DNA from: an uncultured Bacilli bacterium
GTDB lineage: Bacteria; Bacillota_I; Bacilli_A; RF39; UBA660
Assembly: GCA_934087515.1 (NCBI GenBank)
Contig: CAKOIY010000002.1
Span: 1-63,761 of the forward strand
Direction of reading: 5' to 3'
DNA length: 63,761 nt
The notes under the pieces were generated by a model. The model was given only the letters and a program-made list of their open reading frames with translations, was not told the DNA's origin and did not search any database. Shown here in pieces: positions 8,097 to 15,378 of this stretch. A program made the translations under genes and the position numbers. The first letter of the stretch is position 1, and each line of letters opens with the position of its first letter.

Positions 8097-9592
8097 AGTG
8101 TAGTCCTCCAATCGTAGTTTATGATTGTTTCGTCTATTTTTTTGTTTATTTCTTGTTTAGTTTTTATTTTGAAGATTATTCCTAGTAGTTGAACCATTAT
8201 AAGTGGAGATGTTGCAATAAATGCGATTAGTCCAAAGGCATCTAACATTATGTTTCCGTTTGAGGCTAGGCATACTCCAATTATGAAAGGTAGAATGAAA
8301 GTTGCTGTTAATGGTCCACATACTGAACCTCCTGTATCGAATGCTATAGCTGTAAACATTTTTGGTGATAGGAAGGTTAGTAACATTGCTAAAGCGTATG
8401 CTACTACTAGGAACCAGAATATTGGTATTTGATATATTACTCTAAGTAATGCTAGTAGAAGGGCAATTATTACTCCGATTGATATGGTTATACGCATTAT
8501 ATTGCTTGTTATACTTCCTTCGGTTATTTTTTCTACTTCATTGGTAAGAATTTTTACAGCAGGTTCAGCGAATACTACAAGGAATCCTATTACTGATATA
8601 AATGGAATTATATATTTTGTTAGGTTGTTATTTATGAATTCTTGTCCAAGAAGGAATCCTGTTTTCATAAATCCAACGTCTACACCAGTTAGAAATAGGC
8701 ATAGTCCTAGGAAAGTTGCGATTAAACCAATCATAATTTTTTTAATTTGTTTTTTGCTAAATGCATCTTTTTTGATAATGTTAAATACTATGAATAGTCC
8801 TATTATAGGGCTTAGAGATATTGATACTGATTTTATGCATTCTAAGAATTTTTCTGTATATTGTAGTAGTAAGGGTAGGTTATTGTTATAGATTGAAGTG
8901 TCATAGGTGTTTGTTCCTGAAAATAACATTCCAAGTATTAGTACCATTATTTTTGGTCCTACTGCACATAATCCAATTAGTCCAAATGTATCATTTTTGG
9001 TGTTGCTATCGGTTCTAAAGGCGGTTAGCCCTATTCCTAGTGCTAGTATAAATGGAACGCTTATAGGGCCTGTTGTAACACCACTTGAATCGAAGGCAAT
9101 TGGTATGAAGCTACTAGGTACAAAGGCTAAAAGTGCAAATACTAAAGCATAGCTTATTATGAGAATTGTTCTTAGACTTAGTTTAAATAGTATTTTAATA
9201 GCTGCTATGGTAAGCATTATTCCAACTCCTAGGCTTATTGTTAGTATTAGAGTTGTAGTTGGAATGCTAGGAATTTGTTCGGCAAGTACTCTTAAATCTG
9301 GTTCTGCGACAGTTATCATGATTCCTATTAAGAGAATTACTCCAAGTATTATTCCAATTTTTTTACTTTTGATAAGGGAACTTCCTAGTTTTTCTCCAAT
9401 CATCATCATGGAAAGATCTGCTCCAAATGTAAATAGACTTATTCCGATTATTAGAAATATGGAACTTATCATAAATGAGGTTATTACACTTTTATCAAGA
9501 TTAAATATTGAAGATATAATTGTTACTATTATACATATTGGTAAGACAATTATAGTTGTTTCTTTGAAACTTTTTTTTAAGTTATCTATCAT
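8093..9592 (-). CDS. DUF1538 family membrane transporter-like protein
   Basis: A 499-residue multi-pass membrane protein made of two homologous halves. Each half has a G(A/V)D motif (FTFGADLS, FLTGVDVG), an AEP motif (VAEPDLRVL, FAEPAVKIL), and a matching loop (AFDSSGVTTGPI, AFDTGGSVCGPL). This inverted or tandem repeat plan and its pairing with a PII-like protein are typical of DUF1538. The transported substrate is unknown. It is first in the operon; the start ATG at 9592 leaves 26 nt before the divergent reading region of the next gene. Confidence 0.85.
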   Translation of the reverse strand: MIDNLKKSFKETTIIVLPICIIVTIISSIFNLDKSVITSFMISSIFLIIGISLFTFGADLSMMMIGEKLGSSLIKSKKIGIILGVILLIGIMITVAEPDLRVLAEQIPSIPTTTLILTISLGVGIMLTIAAIKILFKLSLRTILIISYALVFALLAFVPSSFIPIAFDSSGVTTGPISVPFILALGIGLTAFRTDSNTKNDTFGLIGLCAVGPKIMVLILGMLFSGTNTYDTSIYNNNLPLLLQYTEKFLECIKSVSISLSPIIGLFIVFNIIKKDAFSKKQIKKIMIGLIATFLGLCLFLTGVDVGFMKTGFLLGQEFINNNLTKYIIPFISVIGFLVVFAEPAVKILTNEVEKITEGSITSNIMRITISIGVIIALLLALLRVIYQIPIFWFLVVAYALAMLLTFLSPKMFTAIAFDTGGSVCGPLTATFILPFIIGVCLASNGNIMLDAFGLIAFIATSPLIMVQLLGIIFKIKTKQEINKKIDETIINYDWRTTL

Positions 9593-9702
9593 TAATTATC
9601 ACCTATTACTATTTTAACATGAAATTTGTTGTTTTAAAAGTTTTGGTTTTTAGTTTATTTATTTTATTATTTTGTAAAGTTTTGATTATTTTTTCAAACC
9701 TT

Positions 9703-9731
9703 TTGATTTATTGTTTGAATAGTTATATAAT
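9703..9731 (+). promoter_or_regulatory. Promoter of the pyrimidine-nucleoside phosphorylase gene
   Basis: TTGATT (9703-9708), 17 bp, TATAAT (9726-9731). It lies downstream of an upstream in-frame ATG at 9619, so that ATG cannot be the real start. It supports GTG 9751. Confidence 0.75.
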
Positions 9732-9750
9732 TGATATAGTAGGTGGTAGT

Positions 9751-10998
9751 GTGAATAAGATAATTAATAAACTTAAGAATAGGGAGATTCTTTCTTATGA
9801 TGAGCTTTCTTTACTTTTTATGGGTTATTTAAATGATAAAGTTAATGATGAGGAAATGACTGTTTGTCTTAAACTTATATGTAAGAATGGTCTTAGTGAT
9901 GATGAGATTTTTAATCTTACTGATATATTTATTAGAAGCGGTGAGGTTCTTCCTAAGAATTCTTCTTTTATTGATAAGCATTCTACGGGAGGGGTTGGAG
10001 ATAAGACTACTTTGATTGTTCTTCCAGTTCTTGCTAGTTTGGGTGTTAAGATATCTAAGATGAGTGGTAGGGCTCTTGGGTACACTGGTGGTACTATTGA
10101 TAAGCTTGATTCTATTGGGGTTAAGACTGCTCTTACTAAGAAGGAATTTTATGATTTGATTGGTAAGACTAATATGGTTGTGTCTTCTCAAACAGATAAT
10201 TTATGTCCTTTGGATAAGAAGGTTTATGCTTTAAGAGATGTTACTGGTACGACTAAGTCAGTGGCTTTGATTGCGGTTTCTATTATGAGTAAGAAAATTG
10301 CTAGTGGTGCTGGGAAGATTTTGATTGATATTAAGGTTGGAACTGGTGCTTTAGTTGAGGATAAGAAACAGGCTAGGGAACTTGCTAGGATTATGATTGC
10401 TATTGGTAAGAGGTATGATAGAAAGGTTATTTGTATGCTTACTAGAATGGATAATCCTCTTGGTGATAATATTGGTAATAAGATAGAAGTTATGGAGGTT
10501 GTTGATATTCTTAAGAATGGTAAGAGGAATAATCTTAGTGTTTTGTGTATTGAAATGGCTAGTTTGATGTATTTTATGAGTAAAGATGTTAGTATGGATA
10601 TTGCTAGGGATAGGGTTAAGTATGCTATTTCTAGTGGGAAGGCTTATAAGACTTTTGAGGAGTTTGTGTCTCTACAAGGAGGAAGTATTCCTAATGGTGA
10701 TGATGATAAGTGTTACGAGCTTAAGGCTGTTAGAAGTGGTTATATTGGGAATATTAATAGTATGATTATTGGTAGGACTTCAATGATGCTTGGAGCTGGA
10801 AGAATTAAGAAAACTGATAATATAGATTTTGATGCTGGTATAATTCTTAAGAAGAATGTGGGGGATTATGTTAGAAAAGGTGATGTTTTGATGAATCTTT
10901 ATGGTAAGAAGTTATCTTTTGATAAGGTGTATGATGCATATAAGTTTTCGTTTTTTAAGCCTTTTAGAAAGAGTATAATTATAGATGTTATGGAGTAA
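9751..10998 (+). CDS. pdp: Pyrimidine-nucleoside (thymidine) phosphorylase
   Basis: Cleaves thymidine, deoxyuridine or uridine with phosphate to the base and (deoxy)ribose 1-phosphate, in nucleoside salvage. The 415-residue protein carries the family signature SGRALGYTGGTIDKLDSI (about residues 108-125), the phosphate-binding HSTGGVGDK region, and the C-terminal barrel-like domain (VRKGDVLMNLYG). The start is GTG 9751, with AGGTGG four bases upstream and a promoter ending at 9731. The upstream extension to 9619 is hydrophobic and unlike the family. Choice between DeoA and Pdp is by similarity to Gram-positive Pdp. Confidence 0.92.
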   Translation: MNKIINKLKNREILSYDELSLLFMGYLNDKVNDEEMTVCLKLICKNGLSDDEIFNLTDIFIRSGEVLPKNSSFIDKHSTGGVGDKTTLIVLPVLASLGVKISKMSGRALGYTGGTIDKLDSIGVKTALTKKEFYDLIGKTNMVVSSQTDNLCPLDKKVYALRDVTGTTKSVALIAVSIMSKKIASGAGKILIDIKVGTGALVEDKKQARELARIMIAIGKRYDRKVICMLTRMDNPLGDNIGNKIEVMEVVDILKNGKRNNLSVLCIEMASLMYFMSKDVSMDIARDRVKYAISSGKAYKTFEEFVSLQGGSIPNGDDDKCYELKAVRSGYIGNINSMIIGRTSMMLGAGRIKKTDNIDFDAGIILKKNVGDYVRKGDVLMNLYGKKLSFDKVYDAYKFSFFKPFRKSIIIDVME

Positions 10999-11003
10999 AT
11001 TTA

Positions 11004-11032
11004 TTGTATAAGTGTATTTTGTGTGATATAAT
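11004..11032 (+). promoter_or_regulatory. Promoter of the TM2-DUF2752 pair
   Basis: TTGTAT (11004-11009), 17 bp, TATAAT (11027-11032), just upstream of AAAGGAG and the ATG at 11053. Confidence 0.75.
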
Positions 11033-11052
11033 TAAGCAAAGGAGTTGATAAT

Positions 11053-11421
11053 ATGAGTAAATTTTGTTCTAATTGTGGGAGTGAGTTAAAGAAGAGTTCT
11101 TCTTTTTGTAGTAAATGTGGTCATAAAGTAGAGGAAGATAAAGAGGTAGTTGCTGGAGAAGTTGTTAATGATGAAAATGGTAATAGTTCTTTTCCTAAAT
11201 CTAAGATTGCTGCAGGGCTTTTAGGTATATTTTTAGGAGCTTTTGGAGTTCATAATTTTTATTTAGGTTATACTGGAAAGGCTGTTGGACAATTACTTAT
11301 TACAGTTTTATCTTGTGGTTTTTTGTCATTTGTTTCTGGTATATGGGGACTTGTTGAGGGAATTTTAATTCTTACAGGTACTATTAATATAGATGCGGAT
11401 GGTAATTATTTAGTTGACTAA
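11053..11421 (+). CDS. Zinc-ribbon TM2-domain membrane protein
   Basis: A 122-residue protein. An N-terminal zinc ribbon has two CxxC pairs (CSNC at residues 5-8, CSKC at 19-22). After a charged linker comes a TM2 domain with two membrane helices (KIAAGLLGIFLGAFGVHNFYLG and the segment around residue 85). The GxxGxHxFYLG pattern is diagnostic of TM2. Function is unknown. It is co-transcribed with the next gene, whose TTG start lies inside its last codons. Confidence 0.85.
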   Translation: MSKFCSNCGSELKKSSSFCSKCGHKVEEDKEVVAGEVVNDENGNSSFPKSKIAAGLLGIFLGAFGVHNFYLGYTGKAVGQLLITVLSCGFLSFVSGIWGLVEGILILTGTINIDADGNYLVD

Positions 11422-11788
11422 GTTTAGTGATAAGAAATTTATTTTATTGATATTTTTAATACTACTTGTATTTGGTGTACTAGTAGTATTTGTTTTTGAT
11501 GTTGATTGTTTGTTTAAGAGTATTTTTGGGATTTCTTGTCCTGGATGTGGTTTGACTAGAGGTTTTAGAGCTTTGTTTTATGGCAATTTTAAAGAGGCAT
11601 TTTTTTATAATATACTTACTATTCCTATATTTTTGTTTTTAGTTATTTTTCTTGTTTTGTTTGTTATTGATATTTTGTGTAATAGGAATTTTGTTAGTAG
11701 ATATTTGTTGTTTTTTTCTAAGTATTATTATATTTTAATTATTTTGGTAATAATTAGTTTTGTTTTTAATAATGTTAGAGGCGTATAA
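11414..11788 (+). CDS. DUF2752 membrane protein
   Basis: A 124-residue protein with about three membrane segments and the DUF2752 signature CPGCGLTRGF at about residues 42-51, followed by ALFYGNFKEAFFYN. It begins with TTG at 11414, inside the end of the TM2 gene (8-nt overlap), with no good ribosome-binding site. Translational coupling is likely. TM2 and DUF2752 proteins often sit together; their role is unknown. Confidence 0.8.
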   Translation: MTKFSDKKFILLIFLILLVFGVLVVFVFDVDCLFKSIFGISCPGCGLTRGFRALFYGNFKEAFFYNILTIPIFLFLVIFLVLFVIDILCNRNFVSRYLLFFSKYYYILIILVIISFVFNNVRGV

Positions 11789-11827
11789 AAAACAAGTTAA
11801 TTTTATTTTTGTTTAACTTGTTTTATA
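11789..11827. terminator. Bidirectional terminator between convergent genes
   Basis: AACAAGTTAA (11791-11800) and TTAACTTGTT (11813-11822) form a perfect 10-bp stem flanked by A and T runs. The stop codon of the - gene (11803-11805) falls in the loop. Confidence 0.85.
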
Positions 11828-13272
11828 TTTATTATATATGGAGCTTCTTTGTTTTCTGTGTTATGGAATTCTTCATATGTATAATTTGTTAATGTTTTTA
11901 GATATTTTATTATTTCTTTACTTTCTTTTTTTCCTTCTTCATGTCCTGGATATATTGTTATTACGATATGTCCTTTTTTATTTAACATGTTAAGGCTTTG
12001 TTTTATAGCATGTATTGTTGTTTCTGTTTTTGTTGTTATTTCTTTGTTTTCTTTTGGGAGGAATCCTAGGTTAAATATTATTAGGGATATTTTTTGTTTG
12101 TATTTTTTTAATGTTTTTTCTATGTTTTCGTGTCCTGTTTGATATAGTTTATAGTTTTTGTATTTGTCTTTTAGGAGGTTGTTGGTGTTTTCTATTGCTT
12201 TTTTTTGAATATCGAAACCGAAGAGAAATCCTTTTGTTATTATGCTTAGGAGATAGTTTGAGTCTTTTCCGTTTCCTATTGTGCCATCTATTACTATGTC
12301 GTTTTGTTTTAGGTTTGTTTCCATAAGTGTTCTTGCTTTGTTTAAAATACTTAGGTTGTAACCTTGATATGTGTTTCTTTGTTTTAGGGTTTTGTCTATA
12401 TCATTTAGAATAGTAAATTTTTTTGTTGTCCATTGAGGCTCTAGGAGGTCGTTTTTATCTGGATCTCCAGTTAATCTATTTATTATTATTTCTTCGTTTA
12501 AATTTTCTAGTTGATCACATACTATATCTATGTATTCTTCTTTGGTTAGAATATGAAAGTTTTTTTCTTTATATAATTTTTCTAATTTTGTATCTTTTAG
12601 GATGTGAAGCATATGTATTTTTATTCCGTCTATATGTAGTTTATTTAAGTATTGTACGGTTTCTAGCATCATGTTTTTGGTTTCATAGGGAAGACTATTT
12701 ATGATATGTACTACTACTTTTATTTTAGCTTTTTTAAGTTTTTTGTACATGGTTTCGAATTCTTCTAGAGTGTGACCTCTATTGATTAGTTTTGATGTTT
12801 TTTCATGGATTGTTTGTAAGCCTAATTCTATTACTAAATTGGTTTTTTTATTTAGTTCTTGTAGGTATTCTAGGCATTCATTTGTAATGGCATCTGGTCT
12901 TGTTGCTATGTTTATTCCTACGACGTTTTCATATGTTAGTACTTCTTCGTATGATTTTTTTAAGTATTCTAAATCTCCATAGGTGTTGGTATTTGAACCA
13001 AAGTATGCTATGTATTTGGCGTTTTTCCATTTTTTATGAAGGATTTGTTTTTGACTTTCGAATTGTTCTTTTAAGGATTTATTGCAGTTTCCTCCAAAGG
13101 ATGATCCACCGCTTTTACAATATATGCATCCTCCAGTTCCTTTAGTTCCGTCTTTGTTTGGACATGATAGTCCTAGGTTTAGGTTTACTTTAAATACTTT
13201 AGAATTATATTTTGTTTTGTAGTAGTAATCTAGAGTATGATATCTTTTATTATTATATGAATATTTAAACAT
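11803..13272 (-). CDS. Fused radical-SAM (MnmL/YtqA) and methyltransferase (MnmM/YtqB)
   Basis: A 489-residue fusion. Residues 1-305 form a YtqA-like radical SAM enzyme with cluster cysteines C37, C49 and C52 (CPNKDGTKGTGGCIYC) and the GTGGCIYC signature. Residues about 310-489 form a YtqB-like Rossmann methyltransferase: DGTIGNGKDS (329-338, SAM loop), NLGFLP (about 401) and TIYPGHEEGKKE (about 439). In Bacillus these are separate neighbouring genes, described as the MnmL and MnmM steps making mnm5(s2)U in tRNA wobble uridine. ATG 13272 is chosen for its AGGAAG site; an upstream extension is rejected. No rare-codon or frameshift sign at the junction. Confidence 0.85.
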   Translation of the reverse strand: MFKYSYNNKRYHTLDYYYKTKYNSKVFKVNLNLGLSCPNKDGTKGTGGCIYCKSGGSSFGGNCNKSLKEQFESQKQILHKKWKNAKYIAYFGSNTNTYGDLEYLKKSYEEVLTYENVVGINIATRPDAITNECLEYLQELNKKTNLVIELGLQTIHEKTSKLINRGHTLEEFETMYKKLKKAKIKVVVHIINSLPYETKNMMLETVQYLNKLHIDGIKIHMLHILKDTKLEKLYKEKNFHILTKEEYIDIVCDQLENLNEEIIINRLTGDPDKNDLLEPQWTTKKFTILNDIDKTLKQRNTYQGYNLSILNKARTLMETNLKQNDIVIDGTIGNGKDSNYLLSIITKGFLFGFDIQKKAIENTNNLLKDKYKNYKLYQTGHENIEKTLKKYKQKISLIIFNLGFLPKENKEITTKTETTIHAIKQSLNMLNKKGHIVITIYPGHEEGKKESKEIIKYLKTLTNYTYEEFHNTENKEAPYIINIKQVKQK

Positions 13273-13368
13273 GAAATCACTTCCTTGATTTATTATATAG
13301 AAAAACTTAGTAAATCTCAATTGTTTTGTAAATTTGATGTAAAGTTGTTGTTTTTTTTCCGGGTGTTC

Positions 13369-13398
13369 TTGAAGCTGGTAGGATTAATATTATATAAT
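13369..13398 (+). promoter_or_regulatory. Promoter of the 13426 gene
   Basis: TTGAAG (13369-13374), 18 bp, TATAAT (13393-13398), 28 bp before the ATG. Confidence 0.6.
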
Positions 13399-13425
13399 TA
13401 TAGTATGATTGGAAGGAGTATTTGT

Positions 13426-14145
13426 ATGGAAAAGAAAAGTAATAAGGGTTTAATTGTTTTGGTTGTTATTCTTGCTATTTTATTAGTGGGTAGTATAGGA
13501 TATATTTGTTATGATAAATTTGTTTTAGATAAAGATGTTAATCAGGTTTTGTCTAAGACTAAGAGAGATTTAAAGGTTTCAAATGAGGAAAAAGATAAGG
13601 TTGTTAAGGATTATAAGGATGCTGTTTCTAAGATAAAGAAACTTGAGGATAAGTCTAATGTTTCGGTTGATGATAAAAATTATATAATTAGTAGGATTCA
13701 TTCTAGTGATAATATGAATATTTATGCTATATGTAATAAAGGTATATTTTATGCTTATAAGGGTAAAATGTATTTTGGTAGTAGTAATGGTGATAATTTC
13801 TATGATATTTTATATAATGATAAACCTAATAAGAGTAATAAAAGTAGTGGTTATACTGTGATTAATTTGGGTCTTAAGGAAGATTCTGTTAAGAAGATTT
13901 TTGTTACTAATAATCGTTTTACTCGTGATTCTCAACAAAGTATTTATTTTATTATGAGTGATGGTTCAGTGAGGTATTATTCTACTATTGATATTGTTAA
14001 TAATAATTATAAGACTATTCTTAAGAAGTATAAGGTTAGTGATTTAGATGTTGTTGGTTGTGGTAAAAGTGATGAACTTGGTTGTTTATCTTTAAAATAT
14101 GAACTTACTTTGATGGATGGTTCTAAGAAGGTTGTTGAGGAATAG
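13426..14145 (+). CDS. Membrane-anchored hypothetical protein with coiled coil
   Basis: A 239-residue protein: basic N-terminus, transmembrane helix (about residues 8-28), a Lys/Asp-rich segment with heptad-like spacing (about 35-80), then a beta-rich outer domain of about 150 residues with one CGKSDELGC cysteine pair near residue 212. I do not recognise the family. ATG 13426 has GGAAGGAG (13411-13418) upstream, so the longer frame from 13285, which begins before the promoter, is rejected. It stands alone, followed by a terminator. Confidence 0.75.
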   Translation: MEKKSNKGLIVLVVILAILLVGSIGYICYDKFVLDKDVNQVLSKTKRDLKVSNEEKDKVVKDYKDAVSKIKKLEDKSNVSVDDKNYIISRIHSSDNMNIYAICNKGIFYAYKGKMYFGSSNGDNFYDILYNDKPNKSNKSSGYTVINLGLKEDSVKKIFVTNNRFTRDSQQSIYFIMSDGSVRYYSTIDIVNNNYKTILKKYKVSDLDVVGCGKSDELGCLSLKYELTLMDGSKKVVEE

Positions 14146-14165
14146 TTTTTATTTGTATTTTATGG

Positions 14166-14194
14166 CACTTGATTGATTTCAAGTGTTTTTTTTT
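14166..14194 (+). terminator. Intrinsic terminator
   Basis: CACTTGA (14166-14172), loop TTGATT, TCAAGTG (14179-14185), then nine T. Confidence 0.9.
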
Positions 14195-14265
14195 GGAAAA
14201 AATTTATGTTAGGGGTAGGTGCTTTTGATTTTTTCGGTAATAGTATATATGAAGGGAGAGATTAG

Positions 14266-14934
14266 ATGTTTAAAAAGATTAAAATTTATAATAATAATGG
14301 AAAGTTTTTGTTTGAGGAGGATGGTGTTAAGTATGATTATCTTGATCCTTTGACAAAGGGGCTATTTAATACTATTATTCTTACTAGAGAGGGAAAGGCT
14401 ATAATTGAGTCTATTGTTAGGAATGTTTTTGGTAAGGTGATTTATACTATTGATTCTAGAGGAGAGGAGTATTTGGTTAGATTTGGTGATACTTTTGATG
14501 ATAGTTGTTTTTATGTTGTTACTGTTTCTTTGAAGAATAAAATTGTTTTTGAGGGAGATGATGGTGGTTATGAGGTTTGTTTGATTAATGATGTTTTGTC
14601 TGATGATAATCTTGTTTGTGATAATGGTGTTGTTGATAGTTTTAGGAGTTTTTTTATAAATCTTGGATATTTTAAGAAGAGTAATTATACTAGGGAGGAG
14701 TTTAAGAATTTTAGTGAATTTGAAAGATTTTGTTTTCTTTTTAAATCTAGGAGTAGAAGTGCTCTTTATGGTGCTGGTAAGGGAAATGAAAAGATTAAGA
14801 GACTTATATATTTGATTGATGATTTGAGTACACCTTTTTATCTTGATGGTTATCCTAATGGTTCAGTTGTTTGTGAGGTTACGGATCATGGTGATGGTAA
14901 GAGTTGTTTTGTTGTTCGATATGATTATAGTTAA
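14266..14934 (+). CDS. Hypothetical protein
   Basis: A 222-residue soluble protein without signal peptide or membrane segment. It is rich in Asp, Gly and aromatic residues, with alternating beta-like stretches in the first half and a helical part (NYTREEFKNFSEFERF) near residue 150. No family recognised. The start ATG follows GAAGGGAGAG. Codon use is that of the resident + strand genes, supporting a real gene. It lies between two terminated or unrelated units, so context gives no hint of function. Confidence 0.65.
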   Translation: MFKKIKIYNNNGKFLFEEDGVKYDYLDPLTKGLFNTIILTREGKAIIESIVRNVFGKVIYTIDSRGEEYLVRFGDTFDDSCFYVVTVSLKNKIVFEGDDGGYEVCLINDVLSDDNLVCDNGVVDSFRSFFINLGYFKKSNYTREEFKNFSEFERFCFLFKSRSRSALYGAGKGNEKIKRLIYLIDDLSTPFYLDGYPNGSVVCEVTDHGDGKSCFVVRYDYS

Positions 14935-15012
14935 TAGTTTTTCTTGTGCTTTTCTTCTTGTTTTTTTATATTAAATTTATTATAATATATATGTATTTAA
15001 GAGGTGAATTGT

Positions 15013-15378
15013 ATGAATTTTTATTTTTGTGTAGTGGAGTTTTGTGTTGCTGTAGCTTTAGTCCTCTTATTTTATAAGTTTGTTGAAACTAGAAAGATTG
15101 ATAAATATACTAAAAATAATATTCCTACTGATCTTAAACTTTTTATTCAGACTCAAAGGGTTGATGTTAAGAAGATTGGTTATGAAAAGTTAATGAAGAT
15201 TGTGGCTGTTATTAATGCTATTGATGTTGGGTTAGTGCTGCTTGTTACTAATGTTGTTGATAATATACTTCTTAAGTTAGCAGTTGCAATTCCTGTAATA
15301 TTTATTGTTTTATTTTTAAGTTATAAGTTTGCAGGGTATATTTTAAAGAGGAAAGGACTTGTTAAAGATGAATCATAA
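15013..15378 (+). CDS. Small membrane protein of unknown function
   Basis: A 121-residue protein with three hydrophobic segments (about residues 2-18, 63-82, 88-108) separated by a charged stretch, and a basic C-terminus. ATG 15013 follows GAGGTG (15001-15006); an upstream GTG in the same frame is part of the ribosome-binding site. Its last 11 bases overlap the start of leuS, so the two are very likely one transcript. No family assigned. Confidence 0.7.
   Translation: MNFYFCVVEFCVAVALVLLFYKFVETRKIDKYTKNNIPTDLKLFIQTQRVDVKKIGYEKLMKIVAVINAIDVGLVLLVTNVVDNILLKLAVAIPVIFIVLFLSYKFAGYILKRKGLVKDES

Noticed and set aside
14935..15012. T-box leader for leuS or for proS
   Set aside because: No specifier loop or AGGGTGGNACCGCG-type sequence upstream of either gene; leuS and proS start inside preceding genes.
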